Shown here piece by piece: positions 7,310-15,262 of a stretch of 34,538 bases of DNA. The notes beneath the pieces were generated by a model that did no database searches, was not told the origin of the DNA, and saw only the letters and a list, made by a program, of their open reading frames with translations. Source of the DNA: Solirubrobacteraceae bacterium (lineage in GTDB: Bacteria; Actinomycetota; Thermoleophilia; Solirubrobacterales; Solirubrobacteraceae). A program made the translations under genes and the position numbers. The first letter of the stretch is position 1; every line of letters begins with the position of its first letter. The DNA lies in contig JADGPN010000013.1 in assembly GCA_017882465.1 (NCBI GenBank), positions 1-34,538 of the forward strand. The letters are read 5' to 3'.

Positions 7310-8530
7310 TCAGAAACGGTGCAGCGGCAGGTAGGAGACCTCGCTGCCACTCGGCAGCTCGCCGGTCCCGGCCGGGATCAGGGCGAGGCCGTCCGCCTGC
7401 GCGGTGATCGCGATCTGATGCGACTGCTGTCCGTGCAGCGGCGCCAGCACCGTCTCTGCGCCTTCGCCGGCGGCGCGCACGCGGATCAGATCATCGCGCT
7501 GCGCGTTGCGGGCCACCGCCGTGCCGAGCCGCGCGCTGCCCCACTGCGGGCGGAGGCTGGGAGCCCCTTGCAGTGCCAGCAGCGCCGGAGCGACGAACAG
7601 CTCGAAGCAGACGAGCGTGGAAACCGGGTTCCCCGGCAGGCCGAACACGAGCGTCGAGCCGTGCACCCCGAAGGCCAGCGGCTTGCCCGGGCGCAGCGCG
7701 ACGCGCCAGAACACCTCATGGACGCCGAGCTCGCTGCCCACGCGGCGGACGAGGTCGTGCGCTCCCATCGAGACCCCACCCGAGCTGATCACCACGTCGT
7801 GCTCGAGCGCCCGCTCGAGCGCGGCGCGGTGCGCCTCCGGCGTGTCCGCGGCACCGGGGATGCGGCGGATGGTGGCGCCCGTGGTCCGCAGCGCCGCATC
7901 GAGCATCGGCCCGTTGGCGTCGAAGATCTCGCCCTCCTCGAGCCGCTCACCGACCCGGCGAAGCTCGCTGCCGGTGGTCAGGATGGCCACGCTCGGCCGC
8001 CGGCGACAGGGCAAGGTGCCCAGTCCGGCCGCCGCGGCGGCTCCGATCTGGGCGGGACCGAGCCGAGTCCCGGTGCGCAGCAACGGGTCGCCGCGCCTGA
8101 TGTCGCTGCCCCTGTCGCGCACGAAGGCGCCCGGCGGCACGACCTCGCTGACCTCGATCTCATCGCCGCCGGCGCCGAGCACGTCCTCGACCGGTACCAC
8201 CGCATCGGCCTGCGGAGGAATCACGGCGCCGGTGGAGATCACGATCGTCTCGCGCTCGCCCAGCGCTCCGCGGTACGGGGAGCCGGCGGCCGATTCACCG
8301 ACGACCGCCAGCCGCCCTGGCGTGCCGGCTGCGCGCAGTGCGTAGCCGTCCATGGCCGAGCTCGCGAATGGGGGCAGGTCGACAGCCGCTCGGAGGTGCT
8401 GGGCCAGGAAGCGCCCGTAGGCGTGCTCCAGGGCCACCTCCTCAGCCGGCAGGGCGCTCACGTGCGCGCCGACGAGGGCAAGCGCATCGTCGATCGACAG
8501 CAGCTTCGGCGGTGAGTGTGGGGCGGTCAT
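7310..8530 (-). CDS. moeA: molybdopterin molybdenumtransferase MoeA
   Basis: A 406-residue protein of normal length for MoeA, which inserts molybdate into adenylylated molybdopterin to make molybdenum cofactor in the cytosol. Seen: PPFASSAMDGYALRA near residues 55-70 (the conserved MoeA domain with Ser-Ala-Met-Asp-Gly), ISTGAVIPPQADAVVPVED, then the MoCF domain with VAILTTGSELRRVG, ISSGGVSMGAHDLVRR and FGLPGNPVSTLVCFEL. The last strand block sits before the stop at 7310-7312. The ATG at 8530 lies only seven bases after the end of the YceI-like pseudogene on the same strand, so the pair was once probably an operon. Unlike its neighbours on both sides, this frame has no interruption. Confidence 0.95.
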   Translation of the reverse strand: MTAPHSPPKLLSIDDALALVGAHVSALPAEEVALEHAYGRFLAQHLRAAVDLPPFASSAMDGYALRAAGTPGRLAVVGESAAGSPYRGALGERETIVISTGAVIPPQADAVVPVEDVLGAGGDEIEVSEVVPPGAFVRDRGSDIRRGDPLLRTGTRLGPAQIGAAAAAGLGTLPCRRRPSVAILTTGSELRRVGERLEEGEIFDANGPMLDAALRTTGATIRRIPGAADTPEAHRAALERALEHDVVISSGGVSMGAHDLVRRVGSELGVHEVFWRVALRPGKPLAFGVHGSTLVFGLPGNPVSTLVCFELFVAPALLALQGAPSLRPQWGSARLGTAVARNAQRDDLIRVRAAGEGAETVLAPLHGQQSHQIAITAQADGLALIPAGTGELPSGSEVSYLPLHRF

Positions 8531-8537
8531 GCTCAGC

Positions 8538-8933
8538 TCAGCCGGCCGGCAGCAGGGCGTCGATCACGACGTCCACCTCGTCGACCACCTTGAGCGCTCC
8601 GAACAGGGTCGAGTACGGCTTGATGCCCCACGAACCTGACGTCCTTGCGCCTGAGGACGTCGTCGTCGATCGACTTCTGGATGCTCGCCTTGTCGTCCTC
8701 GCCGAGCGACTGCATGCCGCCCGTGCCCTCCTGCACCCGCAGCGATGTCCCGTCCGCATCGAGCGTGAGGTTGGCCTGGGCGGGTCCGGACCGAGCTCGA
8801 GCGTGCCCTCCCAGGCCATCACGTGGATGACGAGATTGTGCCCGGCCTTGGCCGCCGCTCCCGTGCGGCCTGTCTTCACCGCGAGCGTCGCATTCGCCGG
8901 GCCGAAGGTGTGGATTCCCGCTGGGATCGTCAT
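8538..8933 (-). pseudogene. YceI-like lipid-binding family protein, frameshifted and internally deleted
   Basis: The minus strand begins MTIPAGIHTFGP and VKTGRTGAAAKAGHNL, the usual start of an actinobacterial YceI-like protein. A one-base loss near 8780 moves the continuation (AQANLTLDADG, EGTGGMQSLGEDDKASI, SIDDDVLRRKDVRF) to another frame. At about 8640 this jumps to WGIKPYSTLFGALKVVD, the C-terminal block of the family. The intervening stretch of perhaps 50 residues is gone. YceI-type proteins are lipocalin-like beta barrels that bind polyisoprenoid-like lipids; this copy cannot fold as one. Confidence 0.65.
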
Positions 8934-9001
8934 GGACGGATTCTATGGACGCGCTCGTGCCCATGGACGCACTCGCGCCAACCCCGACCAGGAGCACGGA
9001 T

Positions 9002-9432
9002 ATGGCTGTGGAGCTTGATCATCCGTTCTCGAGCGCAAAGCCGATCGACGAGAACTGGGCCGCGATTCTGGATCTCGAACGCGTGGTGCCGGCCGTCGAG
9101 GGCGGCCGCGTGATCGAGATGACCGGTCCGCACTCGGCCAAGGCCGAGATCAAGGTCAAGATGGGCGCGATGTCGATGATGTTCACCGGCACCGTGGAGG
9201 TCACCGAGCAGGACGCCGCGGCGCACCGCGCGGTGATCACCGTGAAGTCGAGGAAGCCGGCGGCCAGGGCCACGCCAACGCCACCGTCACGTTGGCATTG
9301 AACGACGGCGGCGGGGTGATCCACACCAACGCGCAGATCACCGGCAAGGCCGCGTCGATGGGCGAGGGAGTGATGGTCGGGGTGCTCGACGCCCTGATCA
9401 AGGACTTCACCAGCAAGCTCGGCCAGATCTGA
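9002..9432 (+). pseudogene. coxG: CoxG-like SRPBCC protein with a single frameshift
   Basis: ATG 9002 follows AGGAG at about 8989-8994. The frame reads MAVELDHPFSSAKPIDENW, ILDLERVVPAVEGGRVIE and MGAMSMMFTGTVEVTEQD. This is the N-terminal two thirds of a carbon-monoxide-dehydrogenase subunit G (CoxG)-like SRPBCC-fold protein. After KSR at about 9252 the family sequence continues only in the next frame (EAGGQGHANATVTL, ASMGEGVMVGVLDALIKDF) to a TGA at 9430-9432. Restoring one G would give a normal 143-residue protein. Family knowledge: CoxG-type proteins assist recruitment or maturation of CO dehydrogenase. The frameshift may be a true mutation or a homopolymer sequencing error. Confidence 0.75.
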
Positions 9433-9475
9433 GTTGCCGTGACGCGCATCAAAGCGACCTGACCGAGGCACGGAC

Positions 9476-9729
9476 ATGGCGACGATCATGATGAGAGCGA
9501 TCCGGGAGGGCGAAGTGCCCTTCGACGGCGGCACGGCGATCCAGGAGGATCCCGATCGGCCGGTGTTCCGCGGCAACGGCCCGGACGACTACGTGTGCGT
9601 CTCATGCGGCAATGTGCTCGTGGTGGCGATGCAACCGATGCAGATGACCTACAAGGTCCGCGTGCGCTGGGGCGCTGCTCGACCGTCAACGTGTCGGCCA
9701 CCGACGAGCCTCCGCCCCCGAGACGGTAG
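9476..9729 (+). pseudogene. small zinc-ribbon protein with a single frameshift
   Basis: ATG 9476 starts MATIMMRAIREGEVPFDGG, then DDYVCVSCGNVLVVAM, a Cys-x2-Cys knuckle. Near 9667-9672 one base is missing. Restoring it converts the reading from WGAARPST to C-G-R-C-STVNVSATDEPPPP, which supplies the second Cys-x2-Cys pair and ends at TAG 9727-9729. The repaired product would be about 84 residues with a single zinc ribbon. No family beyond a zinc ribbon is recognised. It is about 40 bases behind the CoxG-like gene and shares its fate. Confidence 0.6.
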
Positions 9730-9934
9730 TTCTCAGGATGCGAGCAGCGCTCGCGGCGCGCCTTGGCGACGCGCTCGAGCCCGACGTGGCCCTGCTCGCA
9801 CAGCCAGTCGAACGACTGGGGCTCGAGGGTGAGGCCGTCGCCGGCTGCGGCTCGGGCAAACGCTCTCTCGCAATCACCCGCAGGCACCCGGATCCTTTCG
9901 CTGCGCCCGATCCCCCGGGCTCTCGCGAGCATCG
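9730..9934. other. gap without a supportable gene
   Basis: Nothing coding is supported here. Open frames exist on both strands (for example + strand 9738-9971), but neither has a recognisable family or a good start. The stretch lies between the frameshifted zinc-ribbon gene and the PEP mutase-family promoter. Confidence 0.3.
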
Positions 9935-9940
9935 TAATCT
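9935..9940 (+). promoter_or_regulatory. -10-like TAATCT before the PEP mutase-family gene
   Basis: TAATCT lies 27 bases before the ATG at 9968. Transcription from it would give a leader of about 20 bases carrying the purine-rich ribosome site AGGAGAGAGG just before the start. The 9730-9934 stretch upstream contains no gene I can support. Confidence 0.4.
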
Positions 9941-9967
9941 GCGCCACCAACCGAGAGAGGAGAGAGG

Positions 9968-10786
9968 ATGATCGACCCAGCACGCCGGCCGAGGGACTTC
10001 CTGGAGCTGCATCACTCCGAGAAGCCGCTGCTGATTCCCAACCCCTGGGACATGGGGTCAGCGGTTTTGCTGCAGTGGCTCGGGTTCAAGGCTCTGGCCA
10101 CCACCAGCAGCGGCTTCGCCGCCACGCTGGGCCGGCTCGACGGGACGGTCACGCGCGAGGAGGCGATCGCGCACTCGGCCGCGATCGTGGCCTCGACGCC
10201 GCTGCCCGTCTCGGCCGATCTGGAGAACGGCTTCGGCGACGATCCGGGCGAGGTCGCCGAGACCGTGCGGATGGCGCTGGCGGCCGGCCTGGCCGGCTGC
10301 TCAATCGAGGACTCGACCGGGCGCGAGGAGGACCCGATCTACGATGCGCAGCTAGCGGTGGAGCGCGTGGCCGCTGCGACGGAGGCCGCCCACGCCGGGC
10401 CGGTCCCGCTGGTGCTCACCGCGCGAGCGGAGAACCTCCTGCACGGCCGCCCCGACCTCGCGGACACGATCGCGCGCCTGCAGGCCTTCCAGGAGGCGGG
10501 CGCCGATGTGCTCTACGCGCCCGGGCTGAGGAAGCTCGAGCAGATTCGCGAGCTGGTCGCCTCGGTGGATCGCCCGGTCAACGTCCTCGCCCTACCCGGG
10601 GGCCCCGCGGTCGCGCAACTCGCCGAGGCGGGCGTGAGCCGGGTGTCGGTCGGGGGCGGATTCGCCTACGCGGCGCTCGGCGCCGCGGTCGAGGCCGCGC
10701 GCGAGCTGCAGGAGCAGGGGACCTACACCTTCTGGGAGCGGGCCCGGGTGGGTCGGGAGAGTGTGAGGTCGGCTTTCGCGGCCTGA
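9968..10786 (+). CDS. isocitrate lyase / PEP mutase superfamily protein
   Basis: A 272-residue TIM-barrel enzyme of the isocitrate lyase/phosphoenolpyruvate mutase superfamily. Seen: LLIPNPWDMGSAVLL and ALATTSSGFAATLG at the N-terminus, the metal-binding ADLENGFGD near residues 82-90, SIEDSTG near residue 114, then ALPGGPAV and SVGGGFAYAALGAA. The KKCGH active-site loop of true isocitrate lyases is absent; TGREEDPIYD occupies that place. A C-C or P-C bond-cleaving activity on a 2-oxo or hydroxy acid (oxaloacetate hydrolase-like or methylisocitrate lyase-like) is therefore possible but not assignable. The ATG has AGGAGAGAGG immediately upstream. It appears monocistronic. Confidence 0.88.
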   Translation: MIDPARRPRDFLELHHSEKPLLIPNPWDMGSAVLLQWLGFKALATTSSGFAATLGRLDGTVTREEAIAHSAAIVASTPLPVSADLENGFGDDPGEVAETVRMALAAGLAGCSIEDSTGREEDPIYDAQLAVERVAAATEAAHAGPVPLVLTARAENLLHGRPDLADTIARLQAFQEAGADVLYAPGLRKLEQIRELVASVDRPVNVLALPGGPAVAQLAEAGVSRVSVGGGFAYAALGAAVEAARELQEQGTYTFWERARVGRESVRSAFAA

Positions 10787-10909
10787 GCTCGGGCGCTGGC
10801 CACGACCATCGCCCCGCTGCAGGGCACGACCGAGCGCCTGGGCCGGCTCGTCGACCGCATCCCCAGCCGGCGCAAGCGGGGCGCGGGCGCCGGGGTTGCC
10901 CCCCGGTGA
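10787..10909 (+). other. gap with a possible short coding remnant
   Basis: Between the PEP mutase-family stop and TypA, the frame that continues in phase after the TGA reads LATTIAPLQGTTERLGRLVD then RIPSRRKRG, ending in TGA at 10907-10909. The amphipathic helix followed by a basic tail looks like the end of a real protein. There is no ATG, GTG or TTG start and no family is recognised. It may be a remnant of a deleted gene, or chance. Confidence 0.2.
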
Positions 10910-10931
10910 GCTGATTCAGTGGCAACGCGGC

Positions 10932-10937
10932 TATCGT
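10932..10937 (+). promoter_or_regulatory. -10-like TATCGT before typA
   Basis: TATCGT ends 11 bases before the GTG at 10949. It fits the TAnnnT pattern and would give a leaderless or nearly leaderless typA transcript. If it is real, the GTG at 10919 cannot be the start. Confidence 0.3.
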
Positions 10938-10948
10938 GGGCCGCCCGC

Positions 10949-12775
10949 GTGGCCGCCCGCTCCGACATCCGCAACATCGCCATCGTGGCGCACGTCGACC
11001 ATGGCAAGACGACCCTCGTCGACGCGCTGCTGTGGCAGTCCGGCGCCTTTCGCGCCAACCAGGACGTCGCCGACCGGGTGCTCGACTCGATGGACCTCGA
11101 GCGCGAGAAGGGGATCACGATCCTGGCCAAGAACACGGCCGTCCGCTACGCCGGGGTCAAGCTCAACATCGTCGACACGCCGGGTCACGCGGACTTCGGC
11201 GGCGAGGTCGAGCGTGGCCTGACGATGGTGGACGGCGTGCTGCTGCTGGTCGACGCGAGCGAGGGGCCGCTGCCGCAGACCCGGTTCGTGCTGCGCAAGG
11301 CGCTCGAGTCCCGGCTGCCGGTGATCCTCGTCATCAACAAGGTCGATCGTCCCGACGCCCGGATCGCCGAGGTGATCGACGAGGTCTACGAGCTGTTCCT
11401 CGACCTCGACGCGGACGAGTCCCAGATCGAGTTCCCGATCGTCCACACCAATGCCAAGGCGGGCTGGGCATCGCTCGAGGAGGGGGTCGAGGGCACCGAC
11501 CTGCAGCCGCTGCTCGACCTGCTGCTGGAGCACGTGCCGGCGCCCGAGCACGATCCCGAGCATCCCTTCCAGGCCCACGTGACGAACCTCGACGCCTCCC
11601 CGTACGTCGGGCGCCTGGCGATCTGCCGGATCCGTCACGGAGTCATCCGGCGCGGCCAGACCGTGGCCTGGTGCCGGGCGAACGGCGAGGTGGAGCGGGT
11701 GAAGGTGACCGAGCTGTATGTCACCGAGGCGCTGGACCGCATCGATGCCGAGGAGGCCGCCGCGGGCGAGATCATCGCCGTCGCCGGGATCCCCGAGATC
11801 ACGATCGGGGAGACGCTCGCCGACGCCGACGATCCGCGGCCGCTGCCGGTGATCACCGTCGACGAGCCGTCGCTGTCGGTGACGATCGGGATCAACGCCT
11901 CGCCGCTCGCGGGCCAGGACGGCGACAAGCTGACCGCCAGTCAGGTGAAGGCCCGCCTCGAGCGCGAGCTGGTCGGCAACGTCTCGCTGCGCGTGCGCCC
12001 GACCGAGCGACCGGACGTGTGGGAGGTCCAGGGCCGCGGTGAGCTGGCGCTGGCGATCCTGGTCGAGCTGATGCGGCGCGAGGGCTTCGAGCTCACGGTG
12101 GGCAAGCCCCAGGTGGTCACGCGCGAGATCGACGGCAAGGTCCACGAGCCGGTGGAGCGCATGAGCGTCGATGCCCCGGATGACTACGTCGGCGTGATCA
12201 CGCAGCTGCTGGCCCTGCGCAAGGGACGCCTGGAGCAGATGGTCAACCACGGCACCGGTTGGGTTCGCATGGAGTACCTCGTTCCCGCTCGCGGGCTGAT
12301 CGGCTTCCGGACCGAGTTCCTGACCGAGACCCGCGGCACCGGTCTCGTGCATCACGTGTTCGACCGCTGGGAGCCCTGGCACGGTGAGCTGCGCACCCGT
12401 CCCACCGGGTCGCTGGTGGCCGACCGGCGCGGCACCGTGGCCGCCTTCGCCCTGTTCAACCTGCAGGAGCGCGGCACCCTGTTCGTCGAGCCGGGCGAGG
12501 AGGTCTATGAGGGCATGATCGTGGGCGAGAACGCCCGCGCCGAGGACCTCGACGTGAACGCGACCAAGGAAAAGCACCTCACCAACATCCGCTCCTCGAC
12601 CGCGGACGAGCTGGTCCGCCTCGTGCCCAGGCGCGAGCTGTCACTCGACCAGGCGCTCGAGTTCCTGCGCGAGGACGAATGCGTCGAGGTCACACCCCGG
12701 GCCGTCCGCCTGCGCAAGGTCGAGCTGGCGGCCACGGCGCGGGTGAGGCTGGCGCGGGCACGGACGCGGGGGTAG
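10949..12775 (+). CDS. typA: translational GTPase TypA/BipA
   Basis: A protein of about 608 residues that binds the ribosome as an EF-G-like GTPase, affecting ribosome assembly and stress growth. Seen: [17 protein letters not shown] (G1), [11 protein letters not shown] (G2), [15 protein letters not shown] (G3), [10 protein letters not shown] (G4), a beta-barrel domain II, then the BipA-specific C-terminal blocks VMVDAPDDY-like [32 protein letters not shown] and [20 protein letters not shown]. The GTG at 10949 is preferred to the one at 10919: homologues begin a few residues before the [17 protein letters not shown] block, and a TATCGT -10-like box overlaps the intervening codons. The length is normal and no disruption is seen. 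The convergent gene at 12953 is separated by a strong hairpin. Confidence 0.96.
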   Translation: MAARSDIRNIAIVAHVDHGKTTLVDALLWQSGAFRANQDVADRVLDSMDLEREKGITILAKNTAVRYAGVKLNIVDTPGHADFGGEVERGLTMVDGVLLLVDASEGPLPQTRFVLRKALESRLPVILVINKVDRPDARIAEVIDEVYELFLDLDADESQIEFPIVHTNAKAGWASLEEGVEGTDLQPLLDLLLEHVPAPEHDPEHPFQAHVTNLDASPYVGRLAICRIRHGVIRRGQTVAWCRANGEVERVKVTELYVTEALDRIDAEEAAAGEIIAVAGIPEITIGETLADADDPRPLPVITVDEPSLSVTIGINASPLAGQDGDKLTASQVKARLERELVGNVSLRVRPTERPDVWEVQGRGELALAILVELMRREGFELTVGKPQVVTREIDGKVHEPVERMSVDAPDDYVGVITQLLALRKGRLEQMVNHGTGWVRMEYLVPARGLIGFRTEFLTETRGTGLVHHVFDRWEPWHGELRTRPTGSLVADRRGTVAAFALFNLQERGTLFVEPGEEVYEGMIVGENARAEDLDVNATKEKHLTNIRSSTADELVRLVPRRELSLDQALEFLREDECVEVTPRAVRLRKVELAATARVRLARARTRG

Positions 12776-12811
12776 GGGGCGCCGGCTCGATTGGAGGGCG
12801 CCGGCCTGCGA

Positions 12812-12858
12812 GGTGTTCCCGTTGAGTCCCGGGGGCCGGGACTCAACGGGAACACCTG
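12812..12858. terminator. perfect 22-bp inverted repeat, 3-base loop
   Basis: The arms at 12812-12833 and 12837-12858 are exactly complementary (left arm begins AGGTGTTCCCGTTGAG) around GGG. The hairpin lies 37 bases after the typA stop and about 95 bases before the end of the convergent membrane-protein gene, so it can serve both strands. There is no T-tract. A bidirectional terminator is the simplest reading; the length and perfection also suit a mobile palindromic repeat. Confidence 0.6.
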
Positions 12859-12952
12859 CCCGGTCCGGACCGCGCGTTCCCTCCACCGCCGTTGGACCGC
12901 CGCAACGAGGGGGCGCACAGTGCCACCCCAACGTGCGGGCCCCCCGGCTGCC

Positions 12953-13261
12953 CTACACCGTGCTGCGCCGCGCCACCGTGCCCGCCGGGAACAGCACGAT
13001 CCGGGCGATGATGGCTCCGATCAGCAGGTACACGACAGCCGCCAGGCCCCAGTTGAGCGCGATGCTCGCCTTGGCGCTGTGCAGATGGAACATGCCGTCG
13101 AACGGCCCAGCCAGGCTGTGGGCCCAGTCGTTGACGTGCGAGACCACGGTGTTGGTGGCCGAGGCGTCGAAGATCGCGAATGCGATGCCGAGCACGAGGA
13201 TGACCGCGATGACGCTGGCGACGAAGCGGACCGCGCGGGCGATGAGTGTCATTGCTTGCAT
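12953..13261 (-). CDS. small two-helix membrane protein, function unknown
   Basis: A 102-residue protein with two hydrophobic helices, about residues 9-32 (VRFVASVIAVILVLGIAFAI) and 68-92 (ALNWGLAAVVYLLIGAIIAR). They are joined by a soluble loop containing NDWAHSLAGPFDGMFHLHS. The C-terminus is short and basic. The ATG at 13261 is chosen because the upstream extension of the frame is Arg/Pro/Ser-rich and not protein-like; a second ATG at 13252 is equally possible. I do not recognise a family; the layout is vaguely YggT-like. It lies convergent to typA and divergent from the first glycosyltransferase of the glycan locus. Confidence 0.65.
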   Translation of the reverse strand: MQAMTLIARAVRFVASVIAVILVLGIAFAIFDASATNTVVSHVNDWAHSLAGPFDGMFHLHSAKASIALNWGLAAVVYLLIGAIIARIVLFPAGTVARRSTV

Positions 13262-13372
13262 GGACGGGGAGTACCCGCGGTCGTTGCATGTCACACCCAC
13301 TGGCCATCTGTTCGACGGGCGGCCGGACGTACCCGGCGCCGCCACAGGCCGGACCCGTGCCGTCAGGGCCAC

Positions 13373-13393
13373 GGCCCGGCGCCGCGCCGGGCC
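13373..13393. repeat. 9-bp inverted repeat upstream of the first glycosyltransferase
   Basis: GGCCCGGCG (13373-13381) and CGCCGGGCC (13385-13393) are complementary around CCG. The hairpin sits 18 bases before the TAAGCT at 13411, overlapping where a -35 region would be. It could be an operator or a terminator; GC-rich sequence also makes such hairpins by chance. Confidence 0.25.
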
Positions 13394-13410
13394 CCGGGAC
13401 GCTGGTTGGC

Positions 13411-13416
13411 TAAGCT
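13411..13416 (+). promoter_or_regulatory. -10-like TAAGCT, leaderless spacing to 13426
   Basis: TAAGCT ends nine bases before the GTG start at 13426, and no Shine-Dalgarno sequence is present. This is consistent with a leaderless message for the first glycosyltransferase. Confidence 0.45.
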
Positions 13417-13425
13417 TGCCGCGTC

Positions 13426-14241
13426 GTGGACAGCCAAGCCGAGACCTCGGAGCAGCAGCCCGACGAAGCTTTGACGGCGTCCACGACGGCGGTGACGCTC
13501 GGCGCGACGGCCAAGGTGATCGTCGTGATGCCGGCCCGCAATGCCGCCAAGACGCTGGAGCAGACCGTGTCCGGCATTCCAACGGACACGGTGGACGAGA
13601 TCATCCTCGTCGATGACAAGTCGACCGACTCCACCGTGGACGTCGCCCGCCGCCTGCCGCTGCACGTGATTTGGCACCCGCACAACGTGGGCTACGGCGG
13701 CAATCAGAAGACGTGCTATCTCGAGGCGCTGCAGCGCGGAGCCGACGCCGTGGTGATGCTGCATCCCGACGGTCAGTACGAGCCGTCGCTGATTCCCCGC
13801 ATGGTGGAGCCGATTCTGCGCGGCGCGGCGGACATGGTGCTGGGGTCGCGCCTGGCCGAGCCCGGCGCCTGGCGCCAGGGCGGGATGCCGCTGTACAAGT
13901 ACATCGCCAACCGCGGGCTGACCGAGGTCGAGAACCGCGTCCTGCATACGCACTTCACCGAGCTGCACACCGGCTACCGCGCCTTCTCGCGCGAGCTGCT
14001 GCTCACCGTCCCGTTCCTGCGCAACTCGATCGACTTCGTGTTCGACTCCGAGATGGTGATGCAGGCGGTGCACTTCGGGTTCCGGATCGTCGAGGTCCCG
14101 GCCCGGACGCGGTACTTCCCCGAGGCGTCATCCGCCTCGTTCAGCCAATCGACCGTGTACGGGCTGAAGACGCTGGCCGCGGCGGCTCGGTACATGCTGC
14201 ACACCAGCGGCATCGTGCGCTCGCGCAAGTTCATGCCCTAG
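13426..14241 (+). CDS. GT2 glycosyltransferase, polyprenyl-phosphate sugar transferase-like
   Basis: A 271-residue GT-A fold enzyme. Seen: AKVIVVMPARNAAKTLEQ near residue 29, DEIILVDDKSTDST (nucleotide-sugar binding Asp-Asp), HNVGYGGNQKTCYLEAL, then VVMLHPDGQYEP at the position of the metal-binding DxD-like motif, and FTELHTGYRAFSRELL. This order is typical of dolichyl/undecaprenyl-phosphate glucose or mannose synthase-like GT2 proteins. No C-terminal membrane helices are present, so it is a soluble or peripheral form acting on the cytoplasmic face. The GTG start at 13426 sits nine bases after TAAGCT. It converges with the next gene with only four bases between stops. Confidence 0.88.
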   Translation: MDSQAETSEQQPDEALTASTTAVTLGATAKVIVVMPARNAAKTLEQTVSGIPTDTVDEIILVDDKSTDSTVDVARRLPLHVIWHPHNVGYGGNQKTCYLEALQRGADAVVMLHPDGQYEPSLIPRMVEPILRGAADMVLGSRLAEPGAWRQGGMPLYKYIANRGLTEVENRVLHTHFTELHTGYRAFSRELLLTVPFLRNSIDFVFDSEMVMQAVHFGFRIVEVPARTRYFPEASSASFSQSTVYGLKTLAAAARYMLHTSGIVRSRKFMP

Positions 14242-14245
14242 CCCT

Positions 14246-15220
14246 TCACGCGTGCTGCGACCGGTGGCCGCCGGCGGCCGGCCCCCTGATCGGCCGGGCG
14301 GGGATCGCCTCCTCGACCGGGATCCGCGCCGTCTGCCGCAGCAGGCGGCGCTCCCGCAGTGCGGCCGGGATCATCGGCAGGGCGGCGGCGAGCCCGCGCA
14401 GGTGAGTAGCCAGGCGTCGTTCGCGGGCGGCGTGCCAGGCCCACCCCGCCTGCCGGTAGGCGACCAGCGGCAGCCACCGCGCCGGGAAGGCCGTGGCGAC
14501 GAGGAGCAAAGTGTTGCGCTCCACCAGGTACTGGTGCCCGCCCCGGAGCTGGTGCGACGAGCCCTCGCCGGCGTGGAGCGCGACGACCGGCTCGTACCGG
14601 CAGGACCAGCCGGCGAGCCGAAGCCGCAGGGCAAGATCGACGTCCTCCAGGTAGGCGAAGTAGCGCTCGTCGAAGCCGCCCACATCGAGCACCGCGGCGC
14701 GGCGATACACGGCGGCTCCCGCACACGCACCGAAGACTTCGCCGGGCGCGTCCCAGCGCCCGTCGTCGCGGCCGAAGCGGCCGCGCTGTTCGCACGCGCC
14801 GTCCCGGCGGAGCACGTCTCCGGCATCGTAGACCCGGGTCGGGTCCTCGAGCGAGAGCATCTTGCAGGCGACGGCCGCGGCGTGCGGGTGCGCCAGCAGT
14901 GCCTGGGTCGTGCGCGCAAGCCAATCGGGGGCGAGCACCACATCGGTGTTGATCAGCGCCACGAGATCGCTCCGGGCCGCGTCGAGCCCGCGGTTGGCGG
15001 CGTGGGCGAAACCGGTGTTCTCTCCAAGCGCCAGCACGCGGACGCCCGCGTGGGCCTCGCGCAGATACTCGACCGAGCCGTCGCTCGAGCCGTTGTCGAG
15101 AACGATCACCTCGGCGGGGGTGAGGTCCTGTGCGTCCAGAGCAGCGAGGCAACCGGGTAGCCACCGACGCCCGTTCCAGTTCGGCATCAGGACCGAGACA
15201 CCGGTCGGCCCCCTGCTCAC
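14246..15220 (-). CDS. GT2 family glycosyltransferase (rhamnosyltransferase-like)
   Basis: A protein of about 324 residues. Seen: GVSVLMPNWNGRRWLPGCL, VIVLDNGSSDGSVEYL, LGENTGFAHAANRGL, ALINTDVVLAPDW (the NTDV metal site), VGGFDERYFAYLEDVDLALR (the acceptor/base EDVD motif) and the C-terminal helix LVERNTLLLVATAFP. This is the GT2 subgroup that includes dTDP-rhamnosyl and related polysaccharide-chain transferases; donor and acceptor cannot be read. GTG 15220 is taken as start; a TTG at 15229 is in frame three codons earlier. It diverges from the small membrane-anchored protein at 15263 with about 40 bases between starts, so the two may share a control region. Confidence 0.87.
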   Translation of the reverse strand: MSRGPTGVSVLMPNWNGRRWLPGCLAALDAQDLTPAEVIVLDNGSSDGSVEYLREAHAGVRVLALGENTGFAHAANRGLDAARSDLVALINTDVVLAPDWLARTTQALLAHPHAAAVACKMLSLEDPTRVYDAGDVLRRDGACEQRGRFGRDDGRWDAPGEVFGACAGAAVYRRAAVLDVGGFDERYFAYLEDVDLALRLRLAGWSCRYEPVVALHAGEGSSHQLRGGHQYLVERNTLLLVATAFPARWLPLVAYRQAGWAWHAARERRLATHLRGLAAALPMIPAALRERRLLRQTARIPVEEAIPARPIRGPAAGGHRSQHA

Positions 15221-15262
15221 GCGCGCCAAGCCTGGACGAGGCGTTTCGAGGATGATTCATCC

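Noticed and set aside
7301-8515. A 404-residue plus-strand open frame over moeA
   Set aside because: Shadow of moeA with Arg/Ala/Gly-rich sequence and no family motif.
9738-9971. A 77-residue plus-strand frame
   Set aside because: No family, no ribosome site, and it overlaps the promoter and ribosome site of the PEP mutase-family gene.
10931-12577. A 548-residue minus-strand open frame over typA
   Set aside because: It is antisense to a protein with all GTPase motifs; long antisense frames are usual in GC-rich DNA.
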